This document shows, piece by piece, positions 22,740-30,104 of a stretch of 64,000 bases of DNA. This DNA comes from Acinetobacter sp. A47 (lineage in GTDB: Bacteria; Pseudomonadota; Gammaproteobacteria; Pseudomonadales; Moraxellaceae). Each line of letters begins with the position of its first letter. Position 1 is the first letter of the stretch. The position numbers were made by a program, and so were the translations under genes. The notes under the pieces were generated by a model. That model was given only the letters and a program-made list of their open reading frames with translations. It ran no database searches and had not been told where the DNA came from. The stretch lies in NCBI RefSeq assembly GCF_000805455.1, contig NZ_JSUS01000065.1:1-64000 (forward strand), in the 5' to 3' direction.

Positions 22740-23759
22740 TTAGAACACTCGCGCTGCTGCAGTGTTAAGCCAGTTCTGAGATTCCTCTAAGTCATACAAG
22801 TGAGGTTGACGGGCAAACATGTCACGCATGGCCACTACTACCAACTCATCCGGGAAGCGATCTAAATAGTCGATCACATCCTGTAGGTTGTCCTCAGTGG
22901 TTTGCTGACATAAGCTACCCATCAATGCCCATTGAATATCTAGGCGTTTTGGCACAGGGTAATTCTTAGGGTCTTGGCGGATCTGTTTGAGCGTAGGTAG
23001 TTCTTTGTAGATGTCTGCGTATTGGATAAATACACTTGCCACACCTTCACCAATAAGTGATGCAAGAAGTGCGGTATCGCCCTCCCCTACAGGTTGGCCT
23101 ACGATACAATCACTTGATTTGTGCCACGTACGAGCACATGCATACGGTTCTTCTGGTGTATCTGGATTGAGTGTATGAATCAGATCTGGTTTGAAACGAA
23201 GGAATGATGTGATGCGGTGATCAATACCGGCATTGTTAGCCCATTCACACCAGTCAGGTGCACTTTCAACAACTTCAAAGTTCGCCGTACGAGATGTAAT
23301 AGCGGATGATTGAGGTTCTACGATTGCACCATCAGTAGACAAGTTACCTGCAGCAACCATCAGAACATTTGGGTGCAACTTGCGTTGCCCTACCATGCGA
23401 TCAAGTACAAGTTTATATGCAGCTACCTGAACTGCCTTAGGCGCAGATGAGAACTCATCAAGGCCAATTAACCAACCACGTTTACCTTTTGGAAGTGGCC
23501 AAGATTCAGTCGGGAACAAGTTTAATGGGACATACTCCGCATAGCCCTTCTCATCGTTAATACGTGGGAAGCCTGCGAACTCAGTTGGGTCCATATCCGC
23601 TAAGCGAACATCAATGTATTGTAGTTCCAGCTTTTCAGCGAGAGCCATGAATAGGGCTGATTTGCCGATACCCGGTTTTCCGTGTAAGAACGGTACAATC
23701 CCTGCCTTTAACTGGCGTAAGAGAATAGGTTCCAATTGCTTCAACGTTACTTTAATCAT
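22740..23759 (-). CDS. MoxR-type AAA+ ATPase (N4 gp24 equivalent)
   Basis: 339 residues. Walker A HGKPGIGKSA (26-35), Walker B WLIGLDEFSSAP, then the AAA+ lid region. MoxR ATPases act as chaperones with VWA-domain partners; the partner is encoded at 18965-20107, separated here by five small genes, whereas in N4 gp24 and gp25 are adjacent. It has a dispersed palindrome directly upstream. Confidence 0.92.
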   Translation of the reverse strand: MIKVTLKQLEPILLRQLKAGIVPFLHGKPGIGKSALFMALAEKLELQYIDVRLADMDPTEFAGFPRINDEKGYAEYVPLNLFPTESWPLPKGKRGWLIGLDEFSSAPKAVQVAAYKLVLDRMVGQRKLHPNVLMVAAGNLSTDGAIVEPQSSAITSRTANFEVVESAPDWCEWANNAGIDHRITSFLRFKPDLIHTLNPDTPEEPYACARTWHKSSDCIVGQPVGEGDTALLASLIGEGVASVFIQYADIYKELPTLKQIRQDPKNYPVPKRLDIQWALMGSLCQQTTEDNLQDVIDYLDRFPDELVVVAMRDMFARQPHLYDLEESQNWLNTAAARVF

Positions 23760-23788
23760 TTTAAGTTTACCTTTAATTACTTAATTGC

Positions 23789-23808
23789 TTACTTACTTAA
23801 GTAAGTAA
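23789..23808. repeat. Dispersed 20-bp palindrome
   Basis: Perfect 20-base palindrome (TTACTTACTT and its complement) in the leader of the gp24-like gene. Confidence 0.9.
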
Positions 23809-23809
23809 A

Positions 23810-23983
23810 TTAGATAGATAGTTCACGAACAAGAGTGTTGTGATAGATCATCAGATGTGCGAAGAACTCATTTGCTGCGCCTTTAGGTGCATGAGACTTC
23901 ATGTTGTGCCAAGCCTCATCAAGAGAGTTAGCAGTGTTGTACAGAGTGTTGGTTTTAGCTTGAATGCCTTGCGCCGTTAACAT
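23810..23983 (-). CDS. 57-residue hypothetical protein
   Basis: ATG at 23983 with AGGA 8 bases upstream, TAA at 23810. Opens MLTAQGIQAKTNTLYNTANS and is helical, ending IYHNTLVRELSI. It overlaps the end of the HTH gene by 29 bases. Confidence 0.6.
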   Translation of the reverse strand: MLTAQGIQAKTNTLYNTANSLDEAWHNMKSHAPKGAANEFFAHLMIYHNTLVRELSI

Positions 23984-24371
23984 TTGGTGAATCCTGAGAA
24001 TTTGTTGTTGTAAAGTCAGTTAGTTCCGGTGGTGGTGACTTCATTCCAGTAAAAGACTGTGTGAAGCACGCCACACGTTGTTCTATGGTGAGCTGGTTAA
24101 ACAGTTCTTGATAAGACTGTGTGCTCATTAGTTGCTTTCGCAACTGTTGGACATTTGTGATGCCCAAGGTCTTGAGTTGCTCTAACATGGCATCCTGATC
24201 TGGGGTCTTTCGACTGCTGATCTTAACGAGTCCTACATCTGCTAGAACGTTTTTAACCGTAGTTACTGAGACGTTGTAGTAGCTGGCAAGATCGTTAGGG
24301 TGCGTATTTCCATGTTTGAATGCCGCAATAATCTCCTGCCTTTGGGCAAAAGATAGCTTACGAAAGGTCAT
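23955..24371 (-). CDS. Helix-turn-helix protein
   Basis: 138 residues from the ATG at 24371 (AAGGAC upstream). Residues about 5-45 form a transposase/resolvase-like HTH (SFAQRQEIIAAFKHGNTHPN then LASYYNVSVTTVKNVL). The rest is helical and polar. First gene downstream of the hairpin promoter candidate at 24525, so it is an early product and likely regulator. Confidence 0.75.
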   Translation of the reverse strand: MTFRKLSFAQRQEIIAAFKHGNTHPNDLASYYNVSVTTVKNVLADVGLVKISSRKTPDQDAMLEQLKTLGITNVQQLRKQLMSTQSYQELFNQLTIEQRVACFTQSFTGMKSPPPELTDFTTTNSQDSPNVNGARHSS

Positions 24372-24524
24372 AATCAAGTCCTTATGGATGAAGTTAGGCT
24401 ATAGGGCTGCTTCGTCAAAAAGGACTCTTTTAGTACTTTTAGTATATCGGTTTAGTAGTTTCGTCAGACTGTGTGCGAGACCATTAAAGTACGCAAGAGT
24501 CCTGTGACTTTGCATCTCATTTTA

Positions 24525-24539
24525 GTGAGCGAAGCTCAC
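24525..24539 (-). promoter_or_regulatory. Candidate virion-RNAP early promoter hairpin
   Basis: GTGAGC-GAA-GCTCAC on the plus strand: 6-bp stem, three-base loop with a central purine. N4 vRNAP recognises such hairpins on the template strand and transcribes toward its 5' side, here leftward into the HTH gene. The surrounding 24372-24616 gap has no gene. Confidence 0.6.
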
Positions 24540-24553
24540 CTAGTAAATGCATA

Positions 24554-24602
24554 GTGGGCGAAACTTACACACTTAATTACTTAAGTAAGTAGTAACGCCC
24601 AC
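24554..24602. repeat. Dispersed palindrome inside a larger inverted repeat
   Basis: TTACTTAAGTAA (24577-24588) is framed by GTGGGCG (from 24554) and CGCCCAC (to 24602). The outer arms could make a terminator-like hairpin after the RNAP2 gene. Confidence 0.6.
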
Positions 24603-24616
24603 AGGTTGTACTTTAA

Positions 24617-25873
24617 TTAGCAGATTGCATAGTTTGACTTGCGAATCTTACTAGACAGATTGGTTGAATGTTTATGGAACTTGTAATCCTTATTATGGGT
24701 TACTTGCTTGATGATGTACTCAAGAACATCAGAGTCAGCGAGTTCCGCTAAGATCTCACGATACCAGTGGCGTAAGACGTTGCAGTTGTTTGGCAATGCA
24801 CAGAATGCATCATGCACAGTTGTCACCATGAATGGTTCGTAGCTGAGCATTACTTCAAGCAGTGCCAACAGGTCTGCAAGGTAGCCACGATGCAGTTGAT
24901 CTACGTTTTCAGAGGTAATGTGCGGGATAACTACCACAGACACAATGCCATGTTGATTGGCAAGGTTGAAGTAGTATTTAAGCTCCTCATCAGTCAATGG
25001 TTGTGGCTTCTCATTGCTGAGTAAGTAATCCTTGATGATGTGGTACACCTTACGAGTCATGTTCTTGTTGTAGTTACAACGGCGAATCAATTCACGTAAT
25101 AGGAACGCATCAATAGAGTGGATAACGTTGGCCACGTTCGATACACCACGATCTGAACCTTGGTTTACCTTAGATTCAATGGTCATGTTGTAGTTGAACA
25201 TCTCTGCAATATGCACACGTGTTTCCACTTTCTGCATTACTTTGACTTGTGCTACAAAGCCGTCAGGTAGTTGCCAAGTGTGTGCCAAAGCGCCTCGTTG
25301 CCATGTATTACGCAAGATCTGAAGTAATTCAAACGTACCTTTTGCCTCTTTGTGACAGGCCATATAGAACGCTTCAAGCACTTGACCTTCACCAAAGTAT
25401 TCCTTTGGTTTAGCCTGTGAGCCGTATGTACACGGCATAATGGCATCTTTTGCGTCTTTACGAGCAACGTTAATATCCTGAATGCCTTTCTGTTTAAGGA
25501 TGACATTCAAAGTGTCCGTAATGAACTTGTATGCATCCATACGTTGATCTGGGTCAATTAGACCGGTGATGTATGCACCTTTCTGACAGCCTGTAATAGC
25601 TGACATGATCTGGATGCCTGAACATACCGCATCTAACGAAGGCATGTGACCTACTTCCTCACCATTCAATGCACGGCGAAATGCCATTACTGCTTTGGCG
25701 TACAGGATAGGGTCTTCATCAACTTGGTCTTGTAAATCTTCCAATTGATGTAGGTTGTCTTTCACCCACTGGATGCGATACTCGAAGGGCTTCTTATCTA
25801 AACCGAAATGGTTTGCGATGTCGATTGCCATGTACTCGATGCCAGTGAAAGTTTTCATGTTATTGAATTGCAT
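24617..25873 (-). CDS. T7-like RNA polymerase large subunit (N4 RNAP2, gp16 equivalent)
   Basis: 418 residues. Carries catalytic motif A at D81 (DAVCSGIQIMSA), motif B R138-x3-K142-x7-Y150 (RKDAKDAIMPCTYGS), an IHSIDAFLLREL helix, and motif C H354-D355 (TTVHDAFCALP). It lacks the N-terminal and TxxGR parts, which are on RNAP1 (26514-27497). Together they form the heterodimeric polymerase that transcribes N4 middle genes. ATG has AAAGGA and the conserved ACCAATTAAAGGA leader also seen at RNAP1. Confidence 0.95.
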   Translation of the reverse strand: MQFNNMKTFTGIEYMAIDIANHFGLDKKPFEYRIQWVKDNLHQLEDLQDQVDEDPILYAKAVMAFRRALNGEEVGHMPSLDAVCSGIQIMSAITGCQKGAYITGLIDPDQRMDAYKFITDTLNVILKQKGIQDINVARKDAKDAIMPCTYGSQAKPKEYFGEGQVLEAFYMACHKEAKGTFELLQILRNTWQRGALAHTWQLPDGFVAQVKVMQKVETRVHIAEMFNYNMTIESKVNQGSDRGVSNVANVIHSIDAFLLRELIRRCNYNKNMTRKVYHIIKDYLLSNEKPQPLTDEELKYYFNLANQHGIVSVVVIPHITSENVDQLHRGYLADLLALLEVMLSYEPFMVTTVHDAFCALPNNCNVLRHWYREILAELADSDVLEYIIKQVTHNKDYKFHKHSTNLSSKIRKSNYAIC

Positions 25874-25901
25874 AATGTTTCCTTTAATTGGTTTAAGTGT
25901 C

Positions 25902-25927
25902 TACTTACTCAATTACTTAAGTAAGTA
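25902..25927. repeat. Dispersed palindrome
   Basis: TACTTAC and GTAAGTA arms around perfect TTACTTAAGTAA (25913-25924), in the leader of RNAP2. Confidence 0.85.
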
Positions 25928-26041
25928 TTAAGGTACAATGTAGTTATAGCAGATGGTGCATTGATCACAGAGCACCTCTACGAGCGTGTCACACTCAAAG
26001 CAATACTCGTATTGAACTGGTTGAATTGAACGGATAATCAT
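25928..26041 (-). CDS. 37-residue cysteine-rich peptide
   Basis: ATG at 26041 overlaps the stop of the 65-residue zinc protein (ATGA); TAA at 25928. Contains CFEC and CDQCTIC, five cysteines in 18 residues, so a tiny zinc-binding fold. It lies between two zinc or RNAP genes, suggesting a transcription-related accessory. Confidence 0.6.
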   Translation of the reverse strand: MIIRSIQPVQYEYCFECDTLVEVLCDQCTICYNYIVP

Positions 26042-26235
26042 AATCTTCCCCATGTTTGGTGATCGGCTTCGGTCATGTGTGATTCACGGCGCATTTCCTC
26101 AAGTTCTTTTTCAATGGCTTGAGGTAGGCATTCATCACACGAATAGAACGTATAATACTTAGAGCGTTTCACTGCTCGGTTCTTGGTACATAGGCTGCAC
26201 CAGTGGCCACGTTGATTGGATCTCAAAGCGTACAT
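26038..26235 (-). CDS. 65-residue zinc-ribbon protein
   Basis: CSLC near residue 13 and CDEC near residue 33 form a four-cysteine zinc site; basic N-terminal half and acidic helical C-terminus. Coupled to the 37-residue cysteine peptide and to the upstream gene by overlapping stops. Sits between the two RNAP subunit genes. Confidence 0.7.
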   Translation of the reverse strand: MYALRSNQRGHWCSLCTKNRAVKRSKYYTFYSCDECLPQAIEKELEEMRRESHMTEADHQTWGRL

Positions 26236-26510
26236 TAACTTGCTACCATTACTTTAAGTGCCATGACTTTGAGTTCAGCTAAAGTACTGATCTTAGTGGA
26301 TTTCATTTCTAATGTATGAAAGCCGCCACGTTCAGAGACGTGGATGTTGTACTTACCTAAGATACGGTACACCAATAGATAGAGCGTGTTATTAACCCCA
26401 TACTCTATCCAGTTCAAACCCTTGTCAGTAATACCTACAAGAATGGCTTGCCATTCAGGGTACTCATCAAGGGGTACATCGTTAGGGTCAATTAAGAACA
26501 CTTCACTCAC
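26235..26510 (-). CDS. Hypothetical protein between RNAP subunits
   Basis: 91 residues, acidic start (SEVFLIDPNDVPLDEYPEW), alpha/beta, ending LKVMALKVMVAS. No recognised domain. Located four bases after RNAP1. Confidence 0.65.
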   Translation of the reverse strand: MSEVFLIDPNDVPLDEYPEWQAILVGITDKGLNWIEYGVNNTLYLLVYRILGKYNIHVSERGGFHTLEMKSTKISTLAELKVMALKVMVAS

Positions 26511-26513
26511 TGT

Positions 26514-27497
26514 TTAAGCTCCTAAGAATGCTTCAATGCCTGTAGGCACTTCCTTCTTCTTGGAATTGAGCATTCCTTTCTTGAAAGAGTTACCTTGAGG
26601 TGATAAGTGATAACCGCATGCATAGATACGGCCACGCTTATCAACTTTGTGCGTGAAGAATACAGAATTACCTTTACTATTCAAGTACATGTACAGGAAG
26701 TAACATTGTTTCTTGTACTTCTCAAAGTTCTCGATAGCGAATGCTTCCATTGCCCGTTGATCTTTGCTCATGTACGTTACGCCGTCTTGTTTAGTTGGCT
26801 TAGGTTCAGGTTCTTCAACAGTACTGAGGAACTCAATATCTAGCTCGAACTCATTAGAGTTCATAATGTTCAAGACATCGAGGCAAATGTCCCAATCGTG
26901 ATGGTTCTGAAAACCTCCAAGAATTAAGCTATCACCTTGCTGTGTTAAGTATCCACTGCTGCGGTTATGACGTAACTTCTTAGGTCTGTGGATCATCGGT
27001 GGCAAGTAAGTTGCCTGATACATGAATGCTTCTGTCTCTGGATCAAGAGTGATCTTAGACATGATCATGTACGATGCATCCTTACTGTTTGAGATCTTTC
27101 CAGCATCAAATAGGTCTATATCAGCCAATACAGAGATAACCTCTGCCATAGTCTGAATAGCCTTGACGTTATCAGCCATTTTAAGCAATGCAGCACACTT
27201 AGCACTGATTGACACCAATGGGATTGGCTTCTGTGCAGACAGTGCAATCTCTGTGATGATCTTATAGACCAGCTCCTTAATATCTAAGGCACAGAGCTGT
27301 GCTACACGTTCAGCTTTCATATCAAAGTGATCGTCTAATATCCAATCTGTAAGGATGTCTGCACCTTCATCCATGATGGCCACAAGTTCAGGTGATGCCA
27401 TGATTTCAGCGTACGCTTTCTTAAAGATCAAACGTTTATCGAAGGCAACTTCAATACGTTGTTGTAGGTCATAGCGAGCGCGAGTGATCTTAGTCAT
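26514..27497 (-). CDS. T7-like RNA polymerase small subunit (N4 RNAP1, gp15 equivalent)
   Basis: 327 residues. The C-terminus contains the TxxGR-type motif DKRGRIYACGYHLSPQGN (D286, G289, R290), matching the T7 RGRVYA...NPQG segment, and then ends. Motifs A, B and C are on the 24617-25873 gene, so the split falls between TxxGR and motif A. The rest is the helical N-terminal part. Leader has AACCAATTAAAGGA before the ATG. Three small genes lie between the two subunit genes. Confidence 0.92.
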   Translation of the reverse strand: MTKITRARYDLQQRIEVAFDKRLIFKKAYAEIMASPELVAIMDEGADILTDWILDDHFDMKAERVAQLCALDIKELVYKIITEIALSAQKPIPLVSISAKCAALLKMADNVKAIQTMAEVISVLADIDLFDAGKISNSKDASYMIMSKITLDPETEAFMYQATYLPPMIHRPKKLRHNRSSGYLTQQGDSLILGGFQNHHDWDICLDVLNIMNSNEFELDIEFLSTVEEPEPKPTKQDGVTYMSKDQRAMEAFAIENFEKYKKQCYFLYMYLNSKGNSVFFTHKVDKRGRIYACGYHLSPQGNSFKKGMLNSKKKEVPTGIEAFLGA

Positions 27498-27523
27498 ATC
27501 AGTATCCTTTAATTGGTTTAGTT

Positions 27524-27556
27524 AAATAAAAAAGCCTAACCACATGGGCTAGGCTT
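27524..27556 (-). terminator. Leftward terminator upstream of RNAP1
   Basis: Minus strand AAGCCTA ... TAGGCTT with an inner CCA-TG-TGG, followed by TTTTTTATTT. It lies after the 27564-27881 gene and would reduce readthrough into RNAP1. Confidence 0.8.
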
Positions 27557-27563
27557 AATTTGA

Positions 27564-27881
27564 TTAGATGTTCAGTTCACCTACAGCGTTCTCATCACGC
27601 TCTGCAACGATGCGATAAGAGATGTCGCCACTTGTAATAGCCTTTGTGAGTACTTGTGCAATGATGCTGTCACGTTCTTCGGCTGTAAGGTTTTCATCCG
27701 ATAGGTGACGCATAATCGAACGTTGAACATAATCAGATTCCATTAAAGGGATACCGATGTTTGTGCTTGCGCCGTCTTTTAAACGGAGTGTTAAGTTAAC
27801 CCAAGCTTTGGCTTTCTCACGAGAGTTACCAGAAGCAGTGTTAGAGTTGTTCATTGAAACAGTGTTGTCATACTTAGCCAT
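27564..27881 (-). CDS. Early hypothetical protein
   Basis: 105 residues. Polar N-terminus rich in Asn/Ser, then a domain with WVNLTLRLKDG and an acidic helical end. First gene after the 27922 hairpin promoter candidate, with a leader nearly identical to that of the 29268-29576 gene. Probably abundant early protein; function unknown. Confidence 0.7.
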   Translation of the reverse strand: MAKYDNTVSMNNSNTASGNSREKAKAWVNLTLRLKDGASTNIGIPLMESDYVQRSIMRHLSDENLTAEERDSIIAQVLTKAITSGDISYRIVAERDENAVGELNI

Positions 27882-27921
27882 GAGGACTTTCCTTTAGTTG
27901 GTTTAGGCACTATTGCCATAA

Positions 27922-27938
27922 TTAAGGCTATGCCTTAA
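27922..27938 (-). promoter_or_regulatory. Candidate virion-RNAP early promoter hairpin
   Basis: TTAAGGC-TAT-GCCTTAA, a 7-bp stem and three-base loop with central A on the plus (template) strand. The loop centre is 49 bases from the ATG at 27881, exactly as at the 29618 site. TATTGCCAT precedes both hairpins. Confidence 0.7.
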
Positions 27939-28004
27939 CGCACGGTACAAACCTTTTCACAGGTGAACGCTACAGATGACGTAGTGCTTGTACCTATCGC
28001 TTTA

Positions 28005-28019
28005 GTGGGCAACGCCCAC
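28005..28019 (-). promoter_or_regulatory. Candidate virion-RNAP early promoter hairpin
   Basis: GTGGGC-AAC-GCCCAC, 6-bp stem, three-base loop with central A on the plus strand, directing leftward. TTTAG precedes it, as at 24525. It lies between the 28051 gene and the 27922 hairpin, so the two may be tandem promoters. Confidence 0.6.
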
Positions 28020-28050
28020 ACCAACTAAAGAGTCCTTACTATCTAAGGGT

Positions 28051-28470
28051 TTAAGCGGCCTTCATTACAAAGCCTTGCTCTAACTTACCTGCAAGTTTGT
28101 GACAGAGTGCTATGTTACCTACGAAGTATGTCCCTATGAAGGCAAGATCTTCACCTAATATAAATAGGGTACCCACACAGGCAATGCCAATGACGAAAGC
28201 AACAGATCTGACAATACTGTTATCTTGTAGACCTGCCCGTTTGAATAAGTAATGTGGAGATCTACTGAACTGTCTTAGGCATATCCACACACCGTATACG
28301 CCAACAGTCATAGAGATTAACAAACCTGAGATGCCAAAAAAGCCTACGAACTCATACCCTGCAATGGTCCATAGAAAGTAATTGATAATAGGTAAGATTG
28401 GTAATAGAACAATGAAGAAAAATATAAACTTATAAGGAATGCGAGTCATAGTTAGGGCAGTAGTATTCAT
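28051..28470 (-). CDS. Four-helix membrane protein
   Basis: 139 residues from ATG 28470 (MNTTALTMTRIPYKF). Four hydrophobic segments (about 12-30, 37-57, 83-103, 107-125). The longer frame to 28536 adds residues without membrane-protein character. No recognised family. Early membrane proteins of N4-like phages are often host-takeover factors. Confidence 0.6.
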   Translation of the reverse strand: MNTTALTMTRIPYKFIFFFIVLLPILPIINYFLWTIAGYEFVGFFGISGLLISMTVGVYGVWICLRQFSRSPHYLFKRAGLQDNSIVRSVAFVIGIACVGTLFILGEDLAFIGTYFVGNIALCHKLAGKLEQGFVMKAA

Positions 28471-28615
28471 GTGTATCTCGGAGTATGTAAGTGTACTAAA
28501 AAAGAACTGTACCCACAGTCCAAGATGTGAACACATAGACTATCGGTAATGTATCGGACAAGGGAAAAGGAATATTGAGATATAGGTAGCCCAGACTATA
28601 TGGTAACAACTAAGT

Positions 28616-28630
28616 GTTCTGTGTCAGAAC
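28616..28630 (-). promoter_or_regulatory. Candidate virion-RNAP promoter hairpin
   Basis: GTTCTG-TGT-CAGAAC, 6-bp stem, three-base loop with central G (the central base of the N4 P2 loop is also G). Leftward toward the 28051 membrane protein gene. Confidence 0.55.
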
Positions 28631-28657
28631 TCCCTAGCTCTCTCCCTAACCCTTCCA

Positions 28658-28676
28658 GTGTGAACAAAGTTTGCAC
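28658..28676 (-). promoter_or_regulatory. Weaker hairpin promoter candidate
   Basis: GTGTGAAC-AAA-GTTTGCAC, 8 pairs including two G-T, loop AAA. Preceded by TTCCA, as are the hairpins at 59516 and 63189. Confidence 0.4.
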
Positions 28677-28734
28677 AGTACTAAGAGTGCTATCCCAAAG
28701 GAATGAGAGTGCTGAGCTTGAGTGAGGATGCATA

Positions 28735-28751
28735 CCGTTTATTCTAAACGG
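28735..28751 (+). promoter_or_regulatory. Hairpin of opposite polarity
   Basis: CCGTTTA-TTC-TAAACGG, 7-bp stem; the purine-centred loop (GAA) is on the minus strand, so it would direct rightward transcription if it is a vRNAP promoter. No rightward gene follows closely; a small RNA is possible. Confidence 0.35.
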
Positions 28752-28822
28752 GACTGTCCCTCTCTACGCTCTACTGTGTATGGCCTGACCGATGTGTATA
28801 TGTGTACGTTGTGTATTGTCTA

Positions 28823-28854
28823 AAAAAGAGATCCCCATACCCGAAGGTATGAGG
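28823..28854 (-). terminator. Leftward terminator
   Basis: Minus strand stem CCTCATACC / GGTATGGGG (one T-G) with TTCG loop, followed by ATCTCTTTTTT. Ends the 28862-29576 transcript. Confidence 0.88.
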
Positions 28855-28861
28855 ACATTGG

Positions 28862-29017
28862 TTAAGCTGCTTGAGCTTTGAGTCGAGCTTGTTTGAATAG
28901 CTCTGAGTTACGTGCTCGGTTCATGAGAGTTCTATCCATATCTGGAAGTCTTCCCATTACTGCGAGTTTACGAATGAGTACTGATAGGCATAGTGCTTGC
29001 TTTAGTTGGTTTGACAT
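28862..29017 (-). CDS. 51-residue basic early protein
   Basis: ATG at 29017 with GGAG at 7 bases; TAA at 28862. Opens MSNQLKQALCLSVLIRKLAV and ends with a helical, basic, alanine-rich tail (KQARLKAQAA). Overlaps the 29002-29202 gene by 16 bases. Small basic early proteins often bind host enzymes or nucleic acid; no homology recognised. Confidence 0.65.
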   Translation of the reverse strand: MSNQLKQALCLSVLIRKLAVMGRLPDMDRTLMNRARNSELFKQARLKAQAA

Positions 29018-29202
29018 GTCTTTGCTCCGAATGCGTTGTCTAATGCGAAAATGAATAAGAGTGCTGTTACTGACCAGCTCGTCAGCTTGATTGTATTCAT
29101 TACAAGTGCAGCATCTGCAGTTCTATATCCGTATAGAGCAGCTAACAGCATGACCATGATGAATATCGCTAAGGTCATGTATACGTTATGGATTGGTCGC
29201 AT
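29002..29202 (-). CDS. Two-helix membrane protein
   Basis: 66 residues, hydrophobic segments about 8-26 and 43-58. ATG has the ACCAATTAAAGGA leader typical of the early genes here. Unknown function. Confidence 0.65.
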   Translation of the reverse strand: MRPIHNVYMTLAIFIMVMLLAALYGYRTADAALVMNTIKLTSWSVTALLFIFALDNAFGAKTCQTN

Positions 29203-29230
29203 TGTATTTCCTTTAATTGGTCTAAGTAAA

Positions 29231-29260
29231 TACTTACCTACTCAATTGAGCAAGTAAGTA
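29231..29260. repeat. Dispersed palindrome, variant centre
   Basis: Arms TACTTAC / GTAAGTA around CTCAATTGAG; 30 bases with two mismatched pairs. Lies between the 29002 and 29268 genes. Confidence 0.8.
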
Positions 29261-29267
29261 AGTAGAA

Positions 29268-29576
29268 TTACACTAATGCTTCGGTTGCTGCTTTCGCTGC
29301 TGCTGATTGTTCACGTTCTGCTTTGGCTTGAACTGATTCAATCTGCTTAACCTCTAAGCCTGCAGCCTTACGCTTAGCATTGATCTCTGCAAGACGTTCG
29401 TTGTACTTCTCCTCATCATTGAGCATGACAAGGTTGGTATAGTTAGTTGCCTTGGCTTCACCTGCTTTAGCAAGTTGATCAAGTGAGTTAGCTCCACGCT
29501 CTGCTGCTGAACAGAGTTTGATTACTACATTGAAGATGCCAGCGATTGCAGTACCGATAGTTGTTAAGATGTTCAT
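29268..29576 (-). CDS. Early protein with N-terminal helix and coiled coil
   Basis: 102 residues from ATG 29576 (AAAGGA 8 bases upstream); the frame to 29630 is in the promoter leader. N-terminal hydrophobic helix (LTTIGTAIAGIFNVVIKLC), then a charged coiled coil with KAEREQSAAAKAATEAL. First gene after the 29618 promoter candidate, so probably among the first proteins made. Function unknown. Confidence 0.65.
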   Translation of the reverse strand: MNILTTIGTAIAGIFNVVIKLCSAAERGANSLDQLAKAGEAKATNYTNLVMLNDEEKYNERLAEINAKRKAAGLEVKQIESVQAKAEREQSAAAKAATEALV

Positions 29577-29617
29577 AGGATGTTCCTTTAATTGATCTAC
29601 GGCGTTATTGCCATGAC

Positions 29618-29632
29618 AAGTGCTATGCACTT
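29618..29632 (-). promoter_or_regulatory. Candidate virion-RNAP early promoter hairpin
   Basis: AAGTGC-TAT-GCACTT, 6-bp stem, three-base loop with central A on the plus strand; loop centre 49 bases from the ATG at 29576. TATTGCCAT precedes it as at 27922. Confidence 0.7.
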
Positions 29633-29818
29633 ACAAAAGTAAGAATCCTTTTTCTGAGCTGGACTCCCCGGGGGGGTACTTCCATTTGCTTGAGCTGAAT
29701 CGTATGAACCCTACATCCGTACTAAATTATGAAATTTGCCATAACCCGACTGACTGGAATTTGTACTTACGCAATTAAGTAAGTAAGGTATCCTTATGTG
29801 CCTACAGGAGAGTTAGCA
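29633..29818. other. Divergent intergenic region between early and late genes
   Basis: No gene seen. Contains a run of seven G following CCCC (near 29666-29676), AT-rich stretches and a dispersed palindrome (TACTTAC...GTAAGTA, 29764-29785). It separates the leftward early block from the rightward packaging block and should contain the promoter for the latter. Confidence 0.5.
29764..29785. repeat. Dispersed palindrome with 8-bp spacer
   Basis: Arms TACTTAC and GTAAGTA separated by GCAATTAA, upstream of the first late gene. Confidence 0.75.
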
Positions 29819-30040
29819 ATGAAGAACTTTAAACAGCAATGGTTATTAGAACTGAGTGTGGATGAACTGGACTCATGGATGCAGCGTATCGAGGATGATT
29901 GTCTTGAGACAGTTCGATTAAATACGCCTAAGGTAATCGACTACTCTGAACCTTACCCATACTTAGAACGAGAGGTGATGGAATATACATACGAGGACTT
30001 CCTTGAAGCTCGTAACATACTGGTTTCCCAAGCTGCATAA
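29819..30040 (+). CDS. Small acidic protein, first of the late block
   Basis: 73 residues from ATG 29819 with AGGAGAG upstream; the GTG at 29798 lies before that RBS. Helical and acidic with many tyrosines (YSEPYPYLEREVMEYTYEDF). No known family. Next to the small terminase gene, so perhaps a packaging accessory. Confidence 0.65.
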   Translation: MKNFKQQWLLELSVDELDSWMQRIEDDCLETVRLNTPKVIDYSEPYPYLEREVMEYTYEDFLEARNILVSQAA

Positions 30041-30064
30041 AATCAAATTACTTACTTACCTACT

Positions 30065-30074
30065 TACTTAAGTA
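30065..30074. repeat. Short dispersed palindrome
   Basis: TACTTAAGTA preceded by further ACTT units from 30049, between two late genes. Confidence 0.7.
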
Positions 30075-30104
30075 CAATTGCTCCCAATCAAAAGGAGTTT
30101 GATT

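Larger units (their letters stand above)
28537..28822. other. Non-coding early control region
   Basis: No supported gene. It holds hairpins at 28616-28630 and 28658-28676 that could fire leftward, and one at 28735-28751 of opposite polarity, then a terminator at 28823-28854. Best read as a promoter region for the early genes. Confidence 0.5.

Noticed and set aside
29036..29257. 73-residue rightward ORF
   Set aside because: Antisense to the membrane protein at 29002-29202, whose frame has a good leader; the antisense translation lacks support.
29660..29682. Run of seven G after CCCC as a terminal-repeat or cleavage mark
   Set aside because: A single occurrence without a matching copy; could be chance or a sequencing artefact.
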